A stretch of 64,000 bases of DNA from Scytonematopsis contorta HA4267-MV1. Lineage in GTDB: Bacteria > Cyanobacteriota > Cyanobacteriia > Cyanobacteriales > Nostocaceae. The DNA is taken from contig JAHHIC010000040.1 in the NCBI GenBank assembly GCA_019359035.1, forward strand, positions 84,478 to 148,477, written 5' to 3'. The position numbers and the translations under genes are program-made. This document shows positions 8,655-18,389 of this stretch, one piece after another (the stretch's first letter is position 1; each line of letters starts with the position of its first letter). Under the pieces are notes generated by a model. That model made no database searches. It had not been told where the DNA came from and saw only the letters and a program-made list of their open reading frames with translations.

Positions 8655-10586
8655 TTATTCCCATCCTCTTACTTCGGCGTCGGTTAGCTGCCTTTCTAAT
8701 TTCATATATTCGCTGTATGCCGCACCTTTTATATGTTTCATGCCTACTGGCTCCGACGCATCAGCAGCCATGAAAGCTGCGTTTAAGGCTATATTGCGGA
8801 TGTTGCCTCCTGCTACGTTTAATTTGGCAAGTTTAGCGAAATCTAAGTTTTCTGTGGGAGTGTTTTTTGGAAAAACCCGACGCCAAATTTCTTCGCGTCC
8901 TTTAATATCTGGAAACGAGTATTTGACCACGAAGCGTATTCTACGCATAAAAGCTGTGTCTATTGAGTCTTTTAAATTAGTTGTTAAAATTGCCAGCCCA
9001 CGATATTCTTCCATACGCTGTAATAAATAACTAACTTCCATATTCGCGTAACGGTCGTGACTGTCTTTAACGTCCGAACGTTTACCAAATAATGCATCTG
9101 CTTCATCAAATAGTAGAATAGTTCCTCCGGTTTCTGCTGCGTCAAAAACACTGCGTAAATTCTTTTCTGTTTCTCCAATATATTTACTAACAACGGCACT
9201 TAAATCTATTCTGTATAAGTCTAATTGCAGTTCTTGTGCTAGGACTTCGGCTGACATTGTTTTACCTGTACCACTTACCCCTGAAAATAAGGCGCTTATA
9301 CCTAGTCCTCTTCCTCCTTTACTTGCGAAGCCCCATTCTTGGTATACCTTGGCACATTGACGAACTTGAGCAGCAATAGCTTTTAGGGTCATGATTTGCG
9401 CTTCGGGTAATACAATATCATCCCAAGTTGCAAAAGGGGTTATTCGTTGTACCAAGTCATCGAGTTTAGGACGAACTTGCTCGCGACAATTATTCCAGAT
9501 TATTGAGTATGTTGGTTTTTGTGCTAATGATTTGATACAGATATTATTAATTTCTGGTGCAGTCAGATTGAATTGAGAGACTAGAGCCTCAACACGATTA
9601 TCTAACTCTGTGTAATTATTTAAATGTTTTTGCCAGAGACTTTTTTGTTCTTCGTGAGTTGGTTTATGAACATCAAAGTTAATAACAGTTCGATTTGTTA
9701 TAGATAATTTATCGAGTATTGATAAAATTAAGGGGCTTTTTACTAGCTCGACAAAAGATTTAATCGTATTTAGTTGTGCGGAGTCTCCCGTGTTTATTTC
9801 ATGACAATTTAAAAATAGTACAGATTTAGTTAAAGATGCTTCTAGTTCCCATAACCGTAATAGTTGATGAAAATCATTGATGTTATGGGGGAGATTCTGT
9901 ACAGAAATTGAATATAATTTTAATCCTCTTTGCTCGCAAACAACCGTAGCGATTGAAAGCTTACTTGTAGCTTCGTTACCGCATAACTGAATAATTGGTA
10001 AGATTAATGAAGACTTTTTTTCCCAAGTATCTGTAATATTTTGTACTATTTGTAAATGCGAGTCAACGAGTATTTGATTTATTTCATTGCTGACTCCATT
10101 ATATTTTGTAGATGTTATAGGTTCAAGAATCGGTTGTATTTGCTCGTCTAAATGTTCGACTCCCATCAAAAAATGCAGTACCCGTTCATTAATTCGTAAA
10201 GGTGCAGCCGTGAGAATATTACTATCGTCAATATCAATTAATCCCCAACGTCTTAATGGCGCCAGTGATGTTATAGCACTCCAATGAGGTTCTGGAAATA
10301 TTGTTAAAGCTAAACTAAAAGTTGGATAATTTAATTTAGCATTGGCTTGTGCTGCTGCACATAATTCTCCCCAGTCTGGGTAAATTTCCATCCCTGTACA
10401 TAATAATAATAAATCTCGCTCGAAGTTAGAGAGTTGAAATAAATAACACAACTGCTGTAACGTTGAACTTGTAACTAGGGCAGGAATAGGAGAAAAATTA
10501 TTTTTTTGTTTTTCTACAGCATCTATATAATTTTCTAGTCGTTGTCGGGTTGATGCTAGTGCTGTAAATAGGTGATTTGGAGTCAT
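8655..10586 (-). CDS. CIS-associated AAA+ ATPase (Afp15/Pvc15 type)
   Basis: The C-terminal half is a classic AAA+ module: Walker A GVSGTGKT at about 436-443, Walker B ILLFDEAD at about 490, and a sensor/arginine-finger region with FMRRIRF. The N-terminal 380 residues form a poorly conserved helical/alpha-beta region. Proteins of this form accompany nearly all eCIS loci (Afp15, Pvc15), where they are thought to act in assembly or recycling of particles. It is followed 53 bp upstream by the DUF4255 gene on the same strand, so both are probably co-transcribed and read away from the sheath operon. The ATG start is clear and the length is usual for the family. Confidence 0.93.
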   Translation of the reverse strand: MTPNHLFTALASTRQRLENYIDAVEKQKNNFSPIPALVTSSTLQQLCYLFQLSNFERDLLLLCTGMEIYPDWGELCAAAQANAKLNYPTFSLALTIFPEPHWSAITSLAPLRRWGLIDIDDSNILTAAPLRINERVLHFLMGVEHLDEQIQPILEPITSTKYNGVSNEINQILVDSHLQIVQNITDTWEKKSSLILPIIQLCGNEATSKLSIATVVCEQRGLKLYSISVQNLPHNINDFHQLLRLWELEASLTKSVLFLNCHEINTGDSAQLNTIKSFVELVKSPLILSILDKLSITNRTVINFDVHKPTHEEQKSLWQKHLNNYTELDNRVEALVSQFNLTAPEINNICIKSLAQKPTYSIIWNNCREQVRPKLDDLVQRITPFATWDDIVLPEAQIMTLKAIAAQVRQCAKVYQEWGFASKGGRGLGISALFSGVSGTGKTMSAEVLAQELQLDLYRIDLSAVVSKYIGETEKNLRSVFDAAETGGTILLFDEADALFGKRSDVKDSHDRYANMEVSYLLQRMEEYRGLAILTTNLKDSIDTAFMRRIRFVVKYSFPDIKGREEIWRRVFPKNTPTENLDFAKLAKLNVAGGNIRNIALNAAFMAADASEPVGMKHIKGAAYSEYMKLERQLTDAEVRGWE

Positions 10587-10639
10587 AATATATTTTTATA
10601 CATTGTCCAGGTAAATTGGGATTCATTATTTGGTATTTC

Positions 10640-11902
10640 TCAGATTTCTAGTATGGGACCAGTGTATTCATCTGAGTCTAAACTTGCTGATTCTAACAAA
10701 CTGTCTGCTCCATCTATTTGTACTCGCATTAAATACTCTCCTGGCTTAATATCTTTAAGCTTGAAGGTCAAATTATGAGTAATCTCGTTGCGCGATTGGA
10801 CACCAAAAACATATGCAGATGGGTCTGTGGATGCTAGCTGGTTTAATAATAAGAATATCTTTTGCTCAACGCCGACGTTTATATTAACTTGAAGAGCCAA
10901 ATTTAAAGTGTAAAGATTGTTGTCAATTTCGACTTCAGACTTGACAATACTACCATCTTGAATTGTGGGTATTAAAATAAATGGTAAAGAATTGGAAATA
11001 GCTGTTGGTTGGAAGCCATCATGATTCGAGGATGAATAATGCTGTACTTGTATGGATTGTACACCGATTCTCAGCCGTTGTTTTTCTTGCGGTGAGAGAG
11101 AATCTAAGTGAAATCTAATTTGTGTATCATTTGCAGATTGAGCTAAATTTTGAGGCGTAATAATTGCTTCACCTATTTTCACCTTCGCGTTATTTCCCTG
11201 CAAGTTTTTGCCGCGAATAATGATGGTGTTTGTGAGCATAAACAGACGGTTTAATCCTTCTTCGGAAGTTATTTCTTCGATAATAGGCTGATTTGGAATA
11301 GTAACAGTAAATCGGCGATTTTTGACTGGTAATCCTGCCTTACCGGGTTTATCACCTTCAATTAGTATTGTGCTGCCTTGATACGCAAATGAGAGTACAT
11401 AAGGACTCTGAAAAAATACTGACCAAATCTTAGATAGTTCTTCAGTATTCATTTGTACTGGTGTAAGAGTAACTTTCTCTAATTGCTCTGCTAACGTCGA
11501 ACCTAATATAAATTCACAATTATTTACAGTTTCGGCAATCATTTCTTGAGTTAACACAGGTTGGTCAACTAAAGTACGGATTGTGCTGCCGAGTAAACGT
11601 TGTGGTTCATACTCAACTTCATTACCGTGGAAAGTAAAGAGATAATACAGGTCAATTCCTGCCTGTGATTGTTTTGATAATTCTCCCTTTGGACGCCTGG
11701 TGCGTAAATCCGCATTACGCCAAGCAGGATTAGGTGTAGCCTGGTACATAAAGATGTTTATACCGACTTCTGGTATATTGCTGCCATTGGCATCAGGTCG
11801 AACAGTAGTGACAGTGGCGCCGGGTACATCTTGCTGTATCGCTATCTGTAGAATGCGTTTGAGCGTTGCAGTCACTGTGGCGATGGCTAAATAGTTACTC
11901 AT
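10640..11902 (-). CDS. DUF4255 (Pvc16_N) tail cap/terminator protein (Afp16 type)
   Basis: Residues 1-190 match the DUF4255/Pvc16 N-terminal family: an N-terminal helix (YLAIATVTATLKRIL), the NIFMYQATPNPAWRN block and an LYYLFTFHG strand. Family members cap the sheath-tube distal end and set length in Afp/PVC particles. Residues about 200-420 contain IPT/TIG-like beta domains (NTIIIRGKNLQG), an extension seen in longer members. It starts 493 bp from the divergent sheath gene and is followed by the ATPase gene. Assignment is strong from the N-terminal domain and gene order. Confidence 0.9.
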   Translation of the reverse strand: MSNYLAIATVTATLKRILQIAIQQDVPGATVTTVRPDANGSNIPEVGINIFMYQATPNPAWRNADLRTRRPKGELSKQSQAGIDLYYLFTFHGNEVEYEPQRLLGSTIRTLVDQPVLTQEMIAETVNNCEFILGSTLAEQLEKVTLTPVQMNTEELSKIWSVFFQSPYVLSFAYQGSTILIEGDKPGKAGLPVKNRRFTVTIPNQPIIEEITSEEGLNRLFMLTNTIIIRGKNLQGNNAKVKIGEAIITPQNLAQSANDTQIRFHLDSLSPQEKQRLRIGVQSIQVQHYSSSNHDGFQPTAISNSLPFILIPTIQDGSIVKSEVEIDNNLYTLNLALQVNINVGVEQKIFLLLNQLASTDPSAYVFGVQSRNEITHNLTFKLKDIKPGEYLMRVQIDGADSLLESASLDSDEYTGPILEI

Positions 11903-12395
11903 CTCGTCAAGCAGATATACTTTTAATAGGGGGTTGACTTTGTTTAACTAGAGTAGTATAAATTACATTAGGAGAGAAAGATTATAATCAATTTACCTTA
12001 GTCTTAAACTTGTTTTTAAGCTAATCGTGAGGTTTGCTTTTAAGATAATGTTAACTATGGTGAGTTTTCTAACTGGAAAGTTGGCTGCGTTATTTCGGCA
12101 GTAAGTCCAGTTGGAATTGTATTGTTTTCAGACATGTGTTGTCATCAACCTAGCCAATTTGTGTTCTATATTGTGGGTTTTTATTGCTAGGTAATGTCTG
12201 AACAATTAAAGAAAAATAAAGATATTTCGTTGAATAACCTTGGCAAATGGTACACGTCAAGATGATATTCTTTGCGAACTGGACTACGCAAGGAGAATCT
12301 ACTTCTCTGGACTCAAAGATTTGATTTCAAGTCAAATCACATAAATTCAATTAAATTCAGTTACCAGTTCTAGTATTTAGGATAATGTTGAGCTT
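11903..12395. other. Divergent intergenic control region
   Basis: This 493-bp gap separates the DUF4255/ATPase pair (-) from the main CIS operon (+). It contains a well-formed plus-strand promoter at 11934-11962 and no ORF worth calling. It would leave a 5' leader of roughly 425 nt before the sheath start. No riboswitch was recognised in the leader. Confidence 0.6.
11934..11962 (+). promoter_or_regulatory. Strong sigma-70-type promoter upstream of CIS operon
   Basis: The sequence shows TTGACT (11934-11939), a 17-bp spacer, then TATAAA (11957-11962). Orientation is towards the sheath gene. Both boxes are close to consensus with ideal spacing. The transcription start would be near 11970. Confidence 0.6.
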
Positions 12396-14135
12396 ATGGC
12401 AAGACTCGATTACTTTGCTCCTGGTGTATATGTTGAAGAAATCAACCGAGGTAGTCGCCCGATAGAGGGTGTAAGCATGAGTGTTGCCGGATTCCTTGGT
12501 TTTACTGAAGATATCCGGGGTGATGCTGAGTTGTTCCGACCGATGCTGGTCACTGATTGGAGTCAGTATTTACAATACTTTGGCAAACCCGGTTCAGATG
12601 GCTTCACAACTTTTGGCGCTTACTTACCTTATGCAGTTCGAGGATGGTTTGAAAATGGTGGTGGGCGTTGTTGGATTGTCAGCATTGGTACTCAGTTACC
12701 ATACGAAGATGGGCAAAAGGTTCCAGAAGACAAAACAGCGATAACATCAGTAAATACACCTGGTAAACTTCTTTCTTTTAAGCTCAGTCTAAAAGAAAAT
12801 CAATCATCCCAAGGACGGCTGACAGTTCTCATTGAGAATGATGAACCGATACCATCGAGTAATACAAACGAAGAACCTTTTGATACAGGAGAATTTTTCA
12901 AAATCAAGGTGATTCGACCGGATGGGGAACCAGTGGTGTTCAGAAATATCACAATGGACCCGAAAGAGAATAATCGGGATGGTAACTATATTGGTAGAGC
13001 TGTTAGCCAACCGCAAAATGGAGAAAATACAACGACTTTACTCTCCGATTTAGTGAACATTGAGATTGAACCTCAGCAAGGGAGTTTTGCTTTATCTTGG
13101 CGTCCAGCTAATGGCAGGTACGATATTAAGCCACCACGAGAAAACTATCCAAAAAGTTTACTTTATCAAAAAGTCTATGGTTCGCCAAAAAATCGTACAG
13201 GAATGAAAGGGTTATTTGAAATCGATGATGTCGCGATGATAGCCTGTCCCGATTTGATGTTGGCTTACGAAAAACGAATCATCAGTGCTGAACAGTTAAA
13301 GTTTTTGATGGAGATGATGGTGACAGGGTGCGAAAATTCGGCACCGAGTCCTCCATATAAAATGGTAGTTCTGGATGCACCACCTGTAAAAAGAGCAAAT
13401 CAATTTTTTGAAGACACCAACGAAAGAGGAGAGCGAGTTTCTCCGCAACAACACAGCCCGCAAGACGTTGAGGAATGGCTTGATTATTTAGGTCGTCGTT
13501 CTCAGTTCGCAGCCCTTTATTATCCCTGGGTTCAAGTTATAAACCCCAAAAATAGCGAACCAGTTTTTGTTCCTCCCTGTGGGCACATGATGGGAATTTG
13601 GTGTCAAACCGATGAAACACGAGGCATTTACAAGGCACCAGCGAACATAGTTCCCAGAGGAATAGGAGGGTTAGCATACGATGTTAACTTCCGCGAACAA
13701 GAATTACTAAATCCCAAAGGAATTAACTGTATTCGCAAGTTCCGCGACCGTGGGACTTTGGTATGGGGCGCTCGCACTCTGGCTGACCCTAAAAACGATA
13801 TTGATTGGCGTTATATTAGCGTGCGTCGATTGATGAGTTACATTTCCAAATCGATTGAGCAGGGTACTCAGTGGGCTGTATTTGAGCCTAACGACCAAGA
13901 CTTATGGGCAAGAGTCAAGCGGACTGTTACTAATTTTTTAGAGCGTCTCTGGCGCGAAGGTGCGTTGTTTGGCGCCACTGCCGAAGAAGCCTTCTATGTA
14001 AAATGTGACGCAGAGTTAAACCGACCGGAAACAATGCGCTTAGGTCAGTTAATTGTCGAAGTTGGAGTTTGCCCAGTAAGACCAGCTGAGTTTGTAATTT
14101 TCCGTATTAGTCAATGGAACGGTCAAAACGAGTAA
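12396..14135 (+). CDS. CIS contractile sheath protein
   Basis: The 579-residue product begins with the sheath signature (DYFAPGVYVEEINRG) and ends with the conserved sheath C-terminal domain (about 430-579), including NCIRKFRDRGTLVWGART, RRLMSYISKSIEQG, and a closing strand in the last 20 residues. The middle is the variable insertion domain exposed on the sheath surface. It forms the contracting outer tube around the inner tube and baseplate. Only one sheath gene is present, whereas Afp and PVC loci carry three paralogues. It is the first gene of the operon and has a long leader. Confidence 0.96.
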   Translation: MARLDYFAPGVYVEEINRGSRPIEGVSMSVAGFLGFTEDIRGDAELFRPMLVTDWSQYLQYFGKPGSDGFTTFGAYLPYAVRGWFENGGGRCWIVSIGTQLPYEDGQKVPEDKTAITSVNTPGKLLSFKLSLKENQSSQGRLTVLIENDEPIPSSNTNEEPFDTGEFFKIKVIRPDGEPVVFRNITMDPKENNRDGNYIGRAVSQPQNGENTTTLLSDLVNIEIEPQQGSFALSWRPANGRYDIKPPRENYPKSLLYQKVYGSPKNRTGMKGLFEIDDVAMIACPDLMLAYEKRIISAEQLKFLMEMMVTGCENSAPSPPYKMVVLDAPPVKRANQFFEDTNERGERVSPQQHSPQDVEEWLDYLGRRSQFAALYYPWVQVINPKNSEPVFVPPCGHMMGIWCQTDETRGIYKAPANIVPRGIGGLAYDVNFREQELLNPKGINCIRKFRDRGTLVWGARTLADPKNDIDWRYISVRRLMSYISKSIEQGTQWAVFEPNDQDLWARVKRTVTNFLERLWREGALFGATAEEAFYVKCDAELNRPETMRLGQLIVEVGVCPVRPAEFVIFRISQWNGQNE

Positions 14136-14167
14136 TAACGCGATTCTCGTTTTAATAAAATAACAAG

Positions 14168-14195
14168 GGCGGGCAAGGATGCCCACCCCACAAGA
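14168..14195 (+). repeat. Dispersed intergenic repeat (copy 2)
   Basis: The sequence GGGCGGGCAAGGATGCCC followed by ACCCCACAAGAGTTTG is almost identical to the copy at 22908-22936. It lies between sheath and first tube genes. The GGGCAnnnTGCCC core can fold as a hairpin. Confidence 0.7.
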
Positions 14196-14235
14196 GTTTG
14201 GTTGTTTACTTTGTACTTCATTTAACTGATGCTAT

Positions 14236-14706
14236 ATGCAAGCAAAACAAGATGAAATTTTAGTAAGTTGTAGGTTTTACTTCGAGGCAGACGGTTTAAC
14301 AGACAAACAAATTCTCGAAGTATCTGGTTTAAGTTCTGAAACACCCGCTGCTGGAGGTGACAAAGTGCTGGGTTCTAGCAAAAGCGCTATTAATATGCGC
14401 CAAGCTGCACCGACACGTGCGAAATTTACTCCAGTCGTCGTCAAAGTTGTGGCAACTACTAATACAGATTTATACAAGTGGTACGAAAACTGCAACAAAA
14501 ACGAGGGTGGAAAATCAGATTGGACTAGTAGCCGTAAAGCAGCTTCGGTTAGCGTCTATGACCAAGGGGGAGATATGAAAGCCCGCTGGGAATTACTCAA
14601 TGCTTATCCTACTAAATACGAAGGACCAAAATTAGAGGCAGGTTCCAGTGATGTTGCGAATGAGACAATTACATTGGTTCACGAAGGCATCAAACGAGTT
14701 CAATAA
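14236..14706 (+). CDS. CIS inner tube protein 1 (gp19/Hcp-like)
   Basis: This 156-residue protein belongs to the T4 gp19-like tube family: an N-terminal strand with CRFYFEADGL, a central KFTPVVVKVVATTNTDLYKWYE segment and a C-terminal ASVSVYDQGG/MKARWELLNAYPTKY run. Tube subunits stack as hexamers to form the pipe that carries cargo. It is the first of three paralogues. It diverges from the other two in the loop following residue 30 (a Gly/Ala/Ser-rich insertion). Confidence 0.9.
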   Translation: MQAKQDEILVSCRFYFEADGLTDKQILEVSGLSSETPAAGGDKVLGSSKSAINMRQAAPTRAKFTPVVVKVVATTNTDLYKWYENCNKNEGGKSDWTSSRKAASVSVYDQGGDMKARWELLNAYPTKYEGPKLEAGSSDVANETITLVHEGIKRVQ

Positions 14707-14723
14707 ACTACTCTTATTTGAGT

Positions 14724-15227
14724 ATGACAGATACACAACAAAAACCAGGAAAAGTTCCAGAAATATTAACTAGTTGCAGATTTTACCTAGAGTTGGTTCT
14801 GAATGATAGCAAAATTCCTGGAATTGATGCTTACTTCATGGAATGCAAAGGGTTTAAGCGCAACTTTGATGTTATTGATGCCTGTGAAGTTACACCCCAA
14901 AAATGGGCAAAAGCTAGTTCTGGTTTAGTGGTTCGCACTAAAATTCCTGGCAACGCTAAAACTAATAATATTATTTTGCGGCGAGGCATGACCAATTCTA
15001 CAACTTTGTGGAAATGGTTTGCCGCTGTCGAGTCAGGAAAATGGGCAGAAGAATTACGTGATGGTTCGCTAACTATATGCGACCAAGCTGGACAAGCACA
15101 GGCTATTTTTCAATTTCGTGGCGCTTTTCCTATTAGCTACATTGTCTCTGACTTTAATGCTGGGAGTAACGATATCGAAATTGAGGAAATGGAAATGGCT
15201 GTAGAAATGTTTGAACGAGTTCAATAA
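14724..15227 (+). CDS. CIS inner tube protein 2 (gp19/Hcp-like)
   Basis: This is a gp19-family tube protein with the canonical core: LTSCRFYLEL, ASSGLVVRTKIPGN, IILRRGMTNSTTLWKWF, ICDQAGQAQAIFQFRGAFP and the terminal IEEMEMAVEMFERVQ strand. I chose the ATG at 14724 rather than the TTG at 14718 because it gives a standard start. It follows tube protein 1 closely. One paralogue probably builds the bulk of the tube and another an initiator ring next to the baseplate. Confidence 0.92.
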   Translation: MTDTQQKPGKVPEILTSCRFYLELVLNDSKIPGIDAYFMECKGFKRNFDVIDACEVTPQKWAKASSGLVVRTKIPGNAKTNNIILRRGMTNSTTLWKWFAAVESGKWAEELRDGSLTICDQAGQAQAIFQFRGAFPISYIVSDFNAGSNDIEIEEMEMAVEMFERVQ

Positions 15228-15246
15228 AAGAATCCAATTTAACGCT

Positions 15247-15582
15247 ATGTTTCAAACAGATTTTGAGTTTACACTTCCTAAGGGGTATCTCGACGGTGAA
15301 GGAAACCTACACCGTAATGGTATCATGCGACTTGCGACAACAATGGATGAAATAATTCCGATGCGTGACCCACGTGTTCAAGCAAATCCAGCTTATGCGA
15401 CGGTGATAATTTTATCGCGTGTGATTACTAGGCTTGGTATCCTAGATGAAATCAACCCCTATATAATTGAAAAACTTTATGCTAGTGACCTTAATTATTT
15501 GTATAACCTCTACCGTCGTATCAATGATTTAGAAGAGGAAACCGAAAAACCCACAGTTTCTTCGACATCAATAGTTAATTAG
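15247..15582 (+). CDS. Tail-assembly-chaperone-like protein (Phage_TAC type)
   Basis: The protein is about 111 residues and opens with FEFTLPKGYLDGEGNLHRNG, then MRLATTMDEI and a helical C-terminus. This pattern resembles phage tail assembly chaperones of the TAC_7/gp41 kind (a beta opening with a PxGYxDxxGxLH motif, then helices). The ATG at 15247 is preferred to an upstream TTG at 15211 that overlaps the tube gene. Its position after tube genes matches other eCIS loci. In phages such proteins guide tape-measure assembly, yet no tape measure was recognised here. Confidence 0.75.
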   Translation: MFQTDFEFTLPKGYLDGEGNLHRNGIMRLATTMDEIIPMRDPRVQANPAYATVIILSRVITRLGILDEINPYIIEKLYASDLNYLYNLYRRINDLEEETEKPTVSSTSIVN

Positions 15583-15610
15583 GGTACTTCAAGAAAAAAA
15601 TTATCCAATT

Positions 15611-15738
15611 GTAGTGTGGATATCTCAATACTTGTCGGTTAAGCCCCAAAATACCAAGATACGAATATCCTTAACCGAGCAGTATTGGTGGATATCTTGC
15701 CCGCAGCTGTGTTGAAGGGAGCGAGACGCTCCCACTAC
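15611..15738. repeat. GTAGTG…CACTAC intergenic repeat, interrupted by a MITE
   Basis: If the insertion at 15626-15687 plus one copy of its 10-bp duplication is removed, the left end reads GTAGTGTGGATATCTTGCCC, closely matching the starts of repeats at 57232 and 62990 (GTAGTGCGAGCATCTTGCTC and GTAGTGCAAGCATCTTGCTT). It ends in CACTAC and contains a GGGAGCGAGACGCTCCC hairpin at about 15718-15734. Confidence 0.65.
15626..15687. mobile_element. MITE-like element, 62 bp, with 10-bp target duplication
   Basis: The left end is CAATACTTGTCGGTTAA and the right end is the complement of CAATACTGCTCGGTTAA. It is flanked on both sides by GTGGATATCT (15616-15625 and 15688-15697). The same two ends bound the 137-bp element at 50537. 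It has no coding capacity, so it would depend on a transposase elsewhere. Confidence 0.75.
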
Positions 15739-15818
15739 ATTGGGAATTTTTTATTTGTAAGTATCTTAATGAAAATCTATGACAATTATAAAACTAAAAC
15801 CAAACTTCTTATAAGCCC

Positions 15819-18389
15819 ATGAAGTTTTTTGATTTGTTTAATTCTTTTTCCAGGCGCAGTGGGGAAGCTAGTAATATTATTAATAACCCTGAAGCTTTTG
15901 TTCGTCAACAGACAGATAAAAGGCTTACCTCTTTTTTGAAAAATTTAAGTTTGGATAAATTATTTAAGCCAATAATTAAAACTGATGATGTTGGGGTTGA
16001 CAATAATTTTACAAATCAACCAAATTTAAAATTAGATACGTTAGATATATCAGATAAACCAAATGAATTAGTAACGACTTTAAAAACAGAGGAGAAGCTT
16101 TCAGACGATTTAGATTTAATGAGATGGGATATATATACAATAATTCAATTATTGAAAAGCAACGATAATGAGTCATTATATATGGCTCAAAATACTAATC
16201 AAGATAAGCTTTTTATTAAAGAATATAAACTCCCCAATCATAAGAGTGAAAAAATCGAACAAGTTAAGCGTGATTTCAAAAACATTGTTGAATTGAATTT
16301 GAGAATTGGACGCGAATATGATTTTCGTATTTTAACTTTAATTGATAGATTTACTCGTGACAATAGTTGCTTTTTAGTTACTAAGTATATTGCGGACTCC
16401 GTGCCCTTGAAGGATTACTTAGAGCCAAATCCAGTAATGACAAACGAGCAAATTAAGGTAGTTATTCAGCAAATTTTAGAGAGCTTGTTGTTTTTGCACA
16501 CAACATATCGAGCTAAGTTTAAAGAAGATAAAGAAGATAAAAAGGATAAGCAAGAAAGAGACAAAGGTATTAGTCATGGAAATATTAATTTAAATAGTTT
16601 ACTAATTAAATATACCAACGAAGCGGGAATACAGAAAGAACGGCGTTTTTTCATTTATTTAACAGATTTAGTACTGTGGAAAGATATTGTTTCTTTCGAT
16701 AGCGTATATTACACTGACCGAAACAAATATAACAAATCAATTCAATCTGGTGAATACCTTGGTGATAAAGACAAGCGTCAAGACTTGTTCAATTTGGGAA
16801 AATTAGCCTTGGCTTTAATTGGTAAAAAATACGACGAAGAATCCTGGAAAAATATTGAAAGTCAAGCTGATAATATTTTATCTAATATCAGCAATATAGA
16901 ATTTAGTAGCTTTATAAAACGTTTGCTTAATAAGCAAGAGTCTTTCAAAGTTGATGAGGCACTCGACGCAATTATTAAAATTAATGTTAAGCAAGATAAT
17001 GTTAAGCAAGGTAATCCTAATAAACCACCTGAAGTAGTATCAAATAATCAGCCATCCCAACAAGCACCTGAAATAAATGAACAAGCACCAGAAGTTAGAA
17101 GACCTAATACTCCATTAGCGTTGCTTACTTTTACTTCGTTATTTATACTGGTTGCTTCAGCTATATTTGGAGTTATTTATTCTCAAAAGCCCCAACTATC
17201 ACCTCCTAAAATCACCTCTAATCAGGACGATAAAAATTGCTGTTGGCTTGAAAAAAAAGATTTCGATGGAATACAAGGTAAATATCTAGCTGAATCAGCA
17301 TGGGAAAGAGTTAGCCAACAACCTATTTTTGATGGGTCACCTAAAGCAACTAACTTAATGAACTTTTTAAATACGGAACGAGGATTAAAAAGCACTTACT
17401 TTTTTGAAACAAGGTCGGAAACAAGACCGAAAACAAAATTGCAAACACAATTGGGAACAAAAGAAGATAAAAACTATAAGCAAGTGCAAATTATAAAAAA
17501 CTATAGTCGTGCGTCTATTCTCGCTAAGCTTAATAGTGATAAAATTAATTTTGCGCTCATGAGATTACCTGTAAATGTCAGAGGATTTGGTGTTTCAGCT
17601 TTAGCTCAGTCTGATGTAGTTGCTTACGATGCGTTAGTGATTTTTGTGGCATTTAAATATTCCTTAAATACTAATGATACACCATCAAAAATTTTAGATG
17701 GTAAAATTAGTAAACAAGAAATATTTGAATTGTATACGAATAATAAAATTAAAAGATTAGCTGGTAAAAAAATTAATATAAGACTTTATTTTCCTGAAGA
17801 TAAAGAAACTCAAGAGGTTTTTCAAGACAAAATATTGGCACTTGTAAATACTAAAAATACTTCTGACTTGAAAGATATTATATTACAGTTAAACAAGATG
17901 ATTATCAACAGTAAGCAATTTCCATCAAATATTTTATTTCAACAAGTTCGTAATGATTCTTTTGATAAAAAAAATAAAAATACTATAATAATTGGTGTTG
18001 ACCGTCTTAGCCGTTTATTTGGTCAATGTTCGGTCTACCCTTTAGCAATTGTAGATGATAATAATCAATCGGTTCAACTGCTTAAGCAATCAAATGGTGA
18101 AGATATACAGCCAAATGATAAAAATCTTGACTTATGTAACGATAAAGGAACTTATTTTCCAAATGTCGAAGCTTTATCATCTGGTAAATATCCTCTTGGT
18201 TACAAGCTCGGCATTGTGTCCAAAAAAGATAATCAAGAACAAGCAGAAAAATTTGCTCAAGCTTTAAGAAAATATGAAGTGCAATATCTTCTAAGTCAAG
18301 TTGGATTAGTTCCACTAGAATCGATACCCAACCTAAGAAATGCTTTATCAAATAATCAATCAACGGACAAAATGAAAAATGAAAAATGA
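15819..18389 (+). CDS. Pseudokinase - transmembrane - solute-binding-like fusion in the CIS operon
   Basis: Residues about 105-390 resemble a protein-kinase fold: a lysine strand (LFIKEYKL), a helix C region and a catalytic-loop equivalent reading HGNINLNSLLI. The catalytic Asp of HRD is absent and the DFG site reads DLV, so kinase activity is unlikely. A transmembrane helix lies at about 431-454. Residues about 480-850 look like a periplasmic substrate-binding-type domain (ILAKLNSDKINFALMRLPV, then RLYFPED). It lies between the assembly-chaperone-like gene and the third tube gene, where other eCIS loci have no such protein. A signalling or anchoring role is inference. Confidence 0.65.
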   Translation: MKFFDLFNSFSRRSGEASNIINNPEAFVRQQTDKRLTSFLKNLSLDKLFKPIIKTDDVGVDNNFTNQPNLKLDTLDISDKPNELVTTLKTEEKLSDDLDLMRWDIYTIIQLLKSNDNESLYMAQNTNQDKLFIKEYKLPNHKSEKIEQVKRDFKNIVELNLRIGREYDFRILTLIDRFTRDNSCFLVTKYIADSVPLKDYLEPNPVMTNEQIKVVIQQILESLLFLHTTYRAKFKEDKEDKKDKQERDKGISHGNINLNSLLIKYTNEAGIQKERRFFIYLTDLVLWKDIVSFDSVYYTDRNKYNKSIQSGEYLGDKDKRQDLFNLGKLALALIGKKYDEESWKNIESQADNILSNISNIEFSSFIKRLLNKQESFKVDEALDAIIKINVKQDNVKQGNPNKPPEVVSNNQPSQQAPEINEQAPEVRRPNTPLALLTFTSLFILVASAIFGVIYSQKPQLSPPKITSNQDDKNCCWLEKKDFDGIQGKYLAESAWERVSQQPIFDGSPKATNLMNFLNTERGLKSTYFFETRSETRPKTKLQTQLGTKEDKNYKQVQIIKNYSRASILAKLNSDKINFALMRLPVNVRGFGVSALAQSDVVAYDALVIFVAFKYSLNTNDTPSKILDGKISKQEIFELYTNNKIKRLAGKKINIRLYFPEDKETQEVFQDKILALVNTKNTSDLKDIILQLNKMIINSKQFPSNILFQQVRNDSFDKKNKNTIIIGVDRLSRLFGQCSVYPLAIVDDNNQSVQLLKQSNGEDIQPNDKNLDLCNDKGTYFPNVEALSSGKYPLGYKLGIVSKKDNQEQAEKFAQALRKYEVQYLLSQVGLVPLESIPNLRNALSNNQSTDKMKNEK

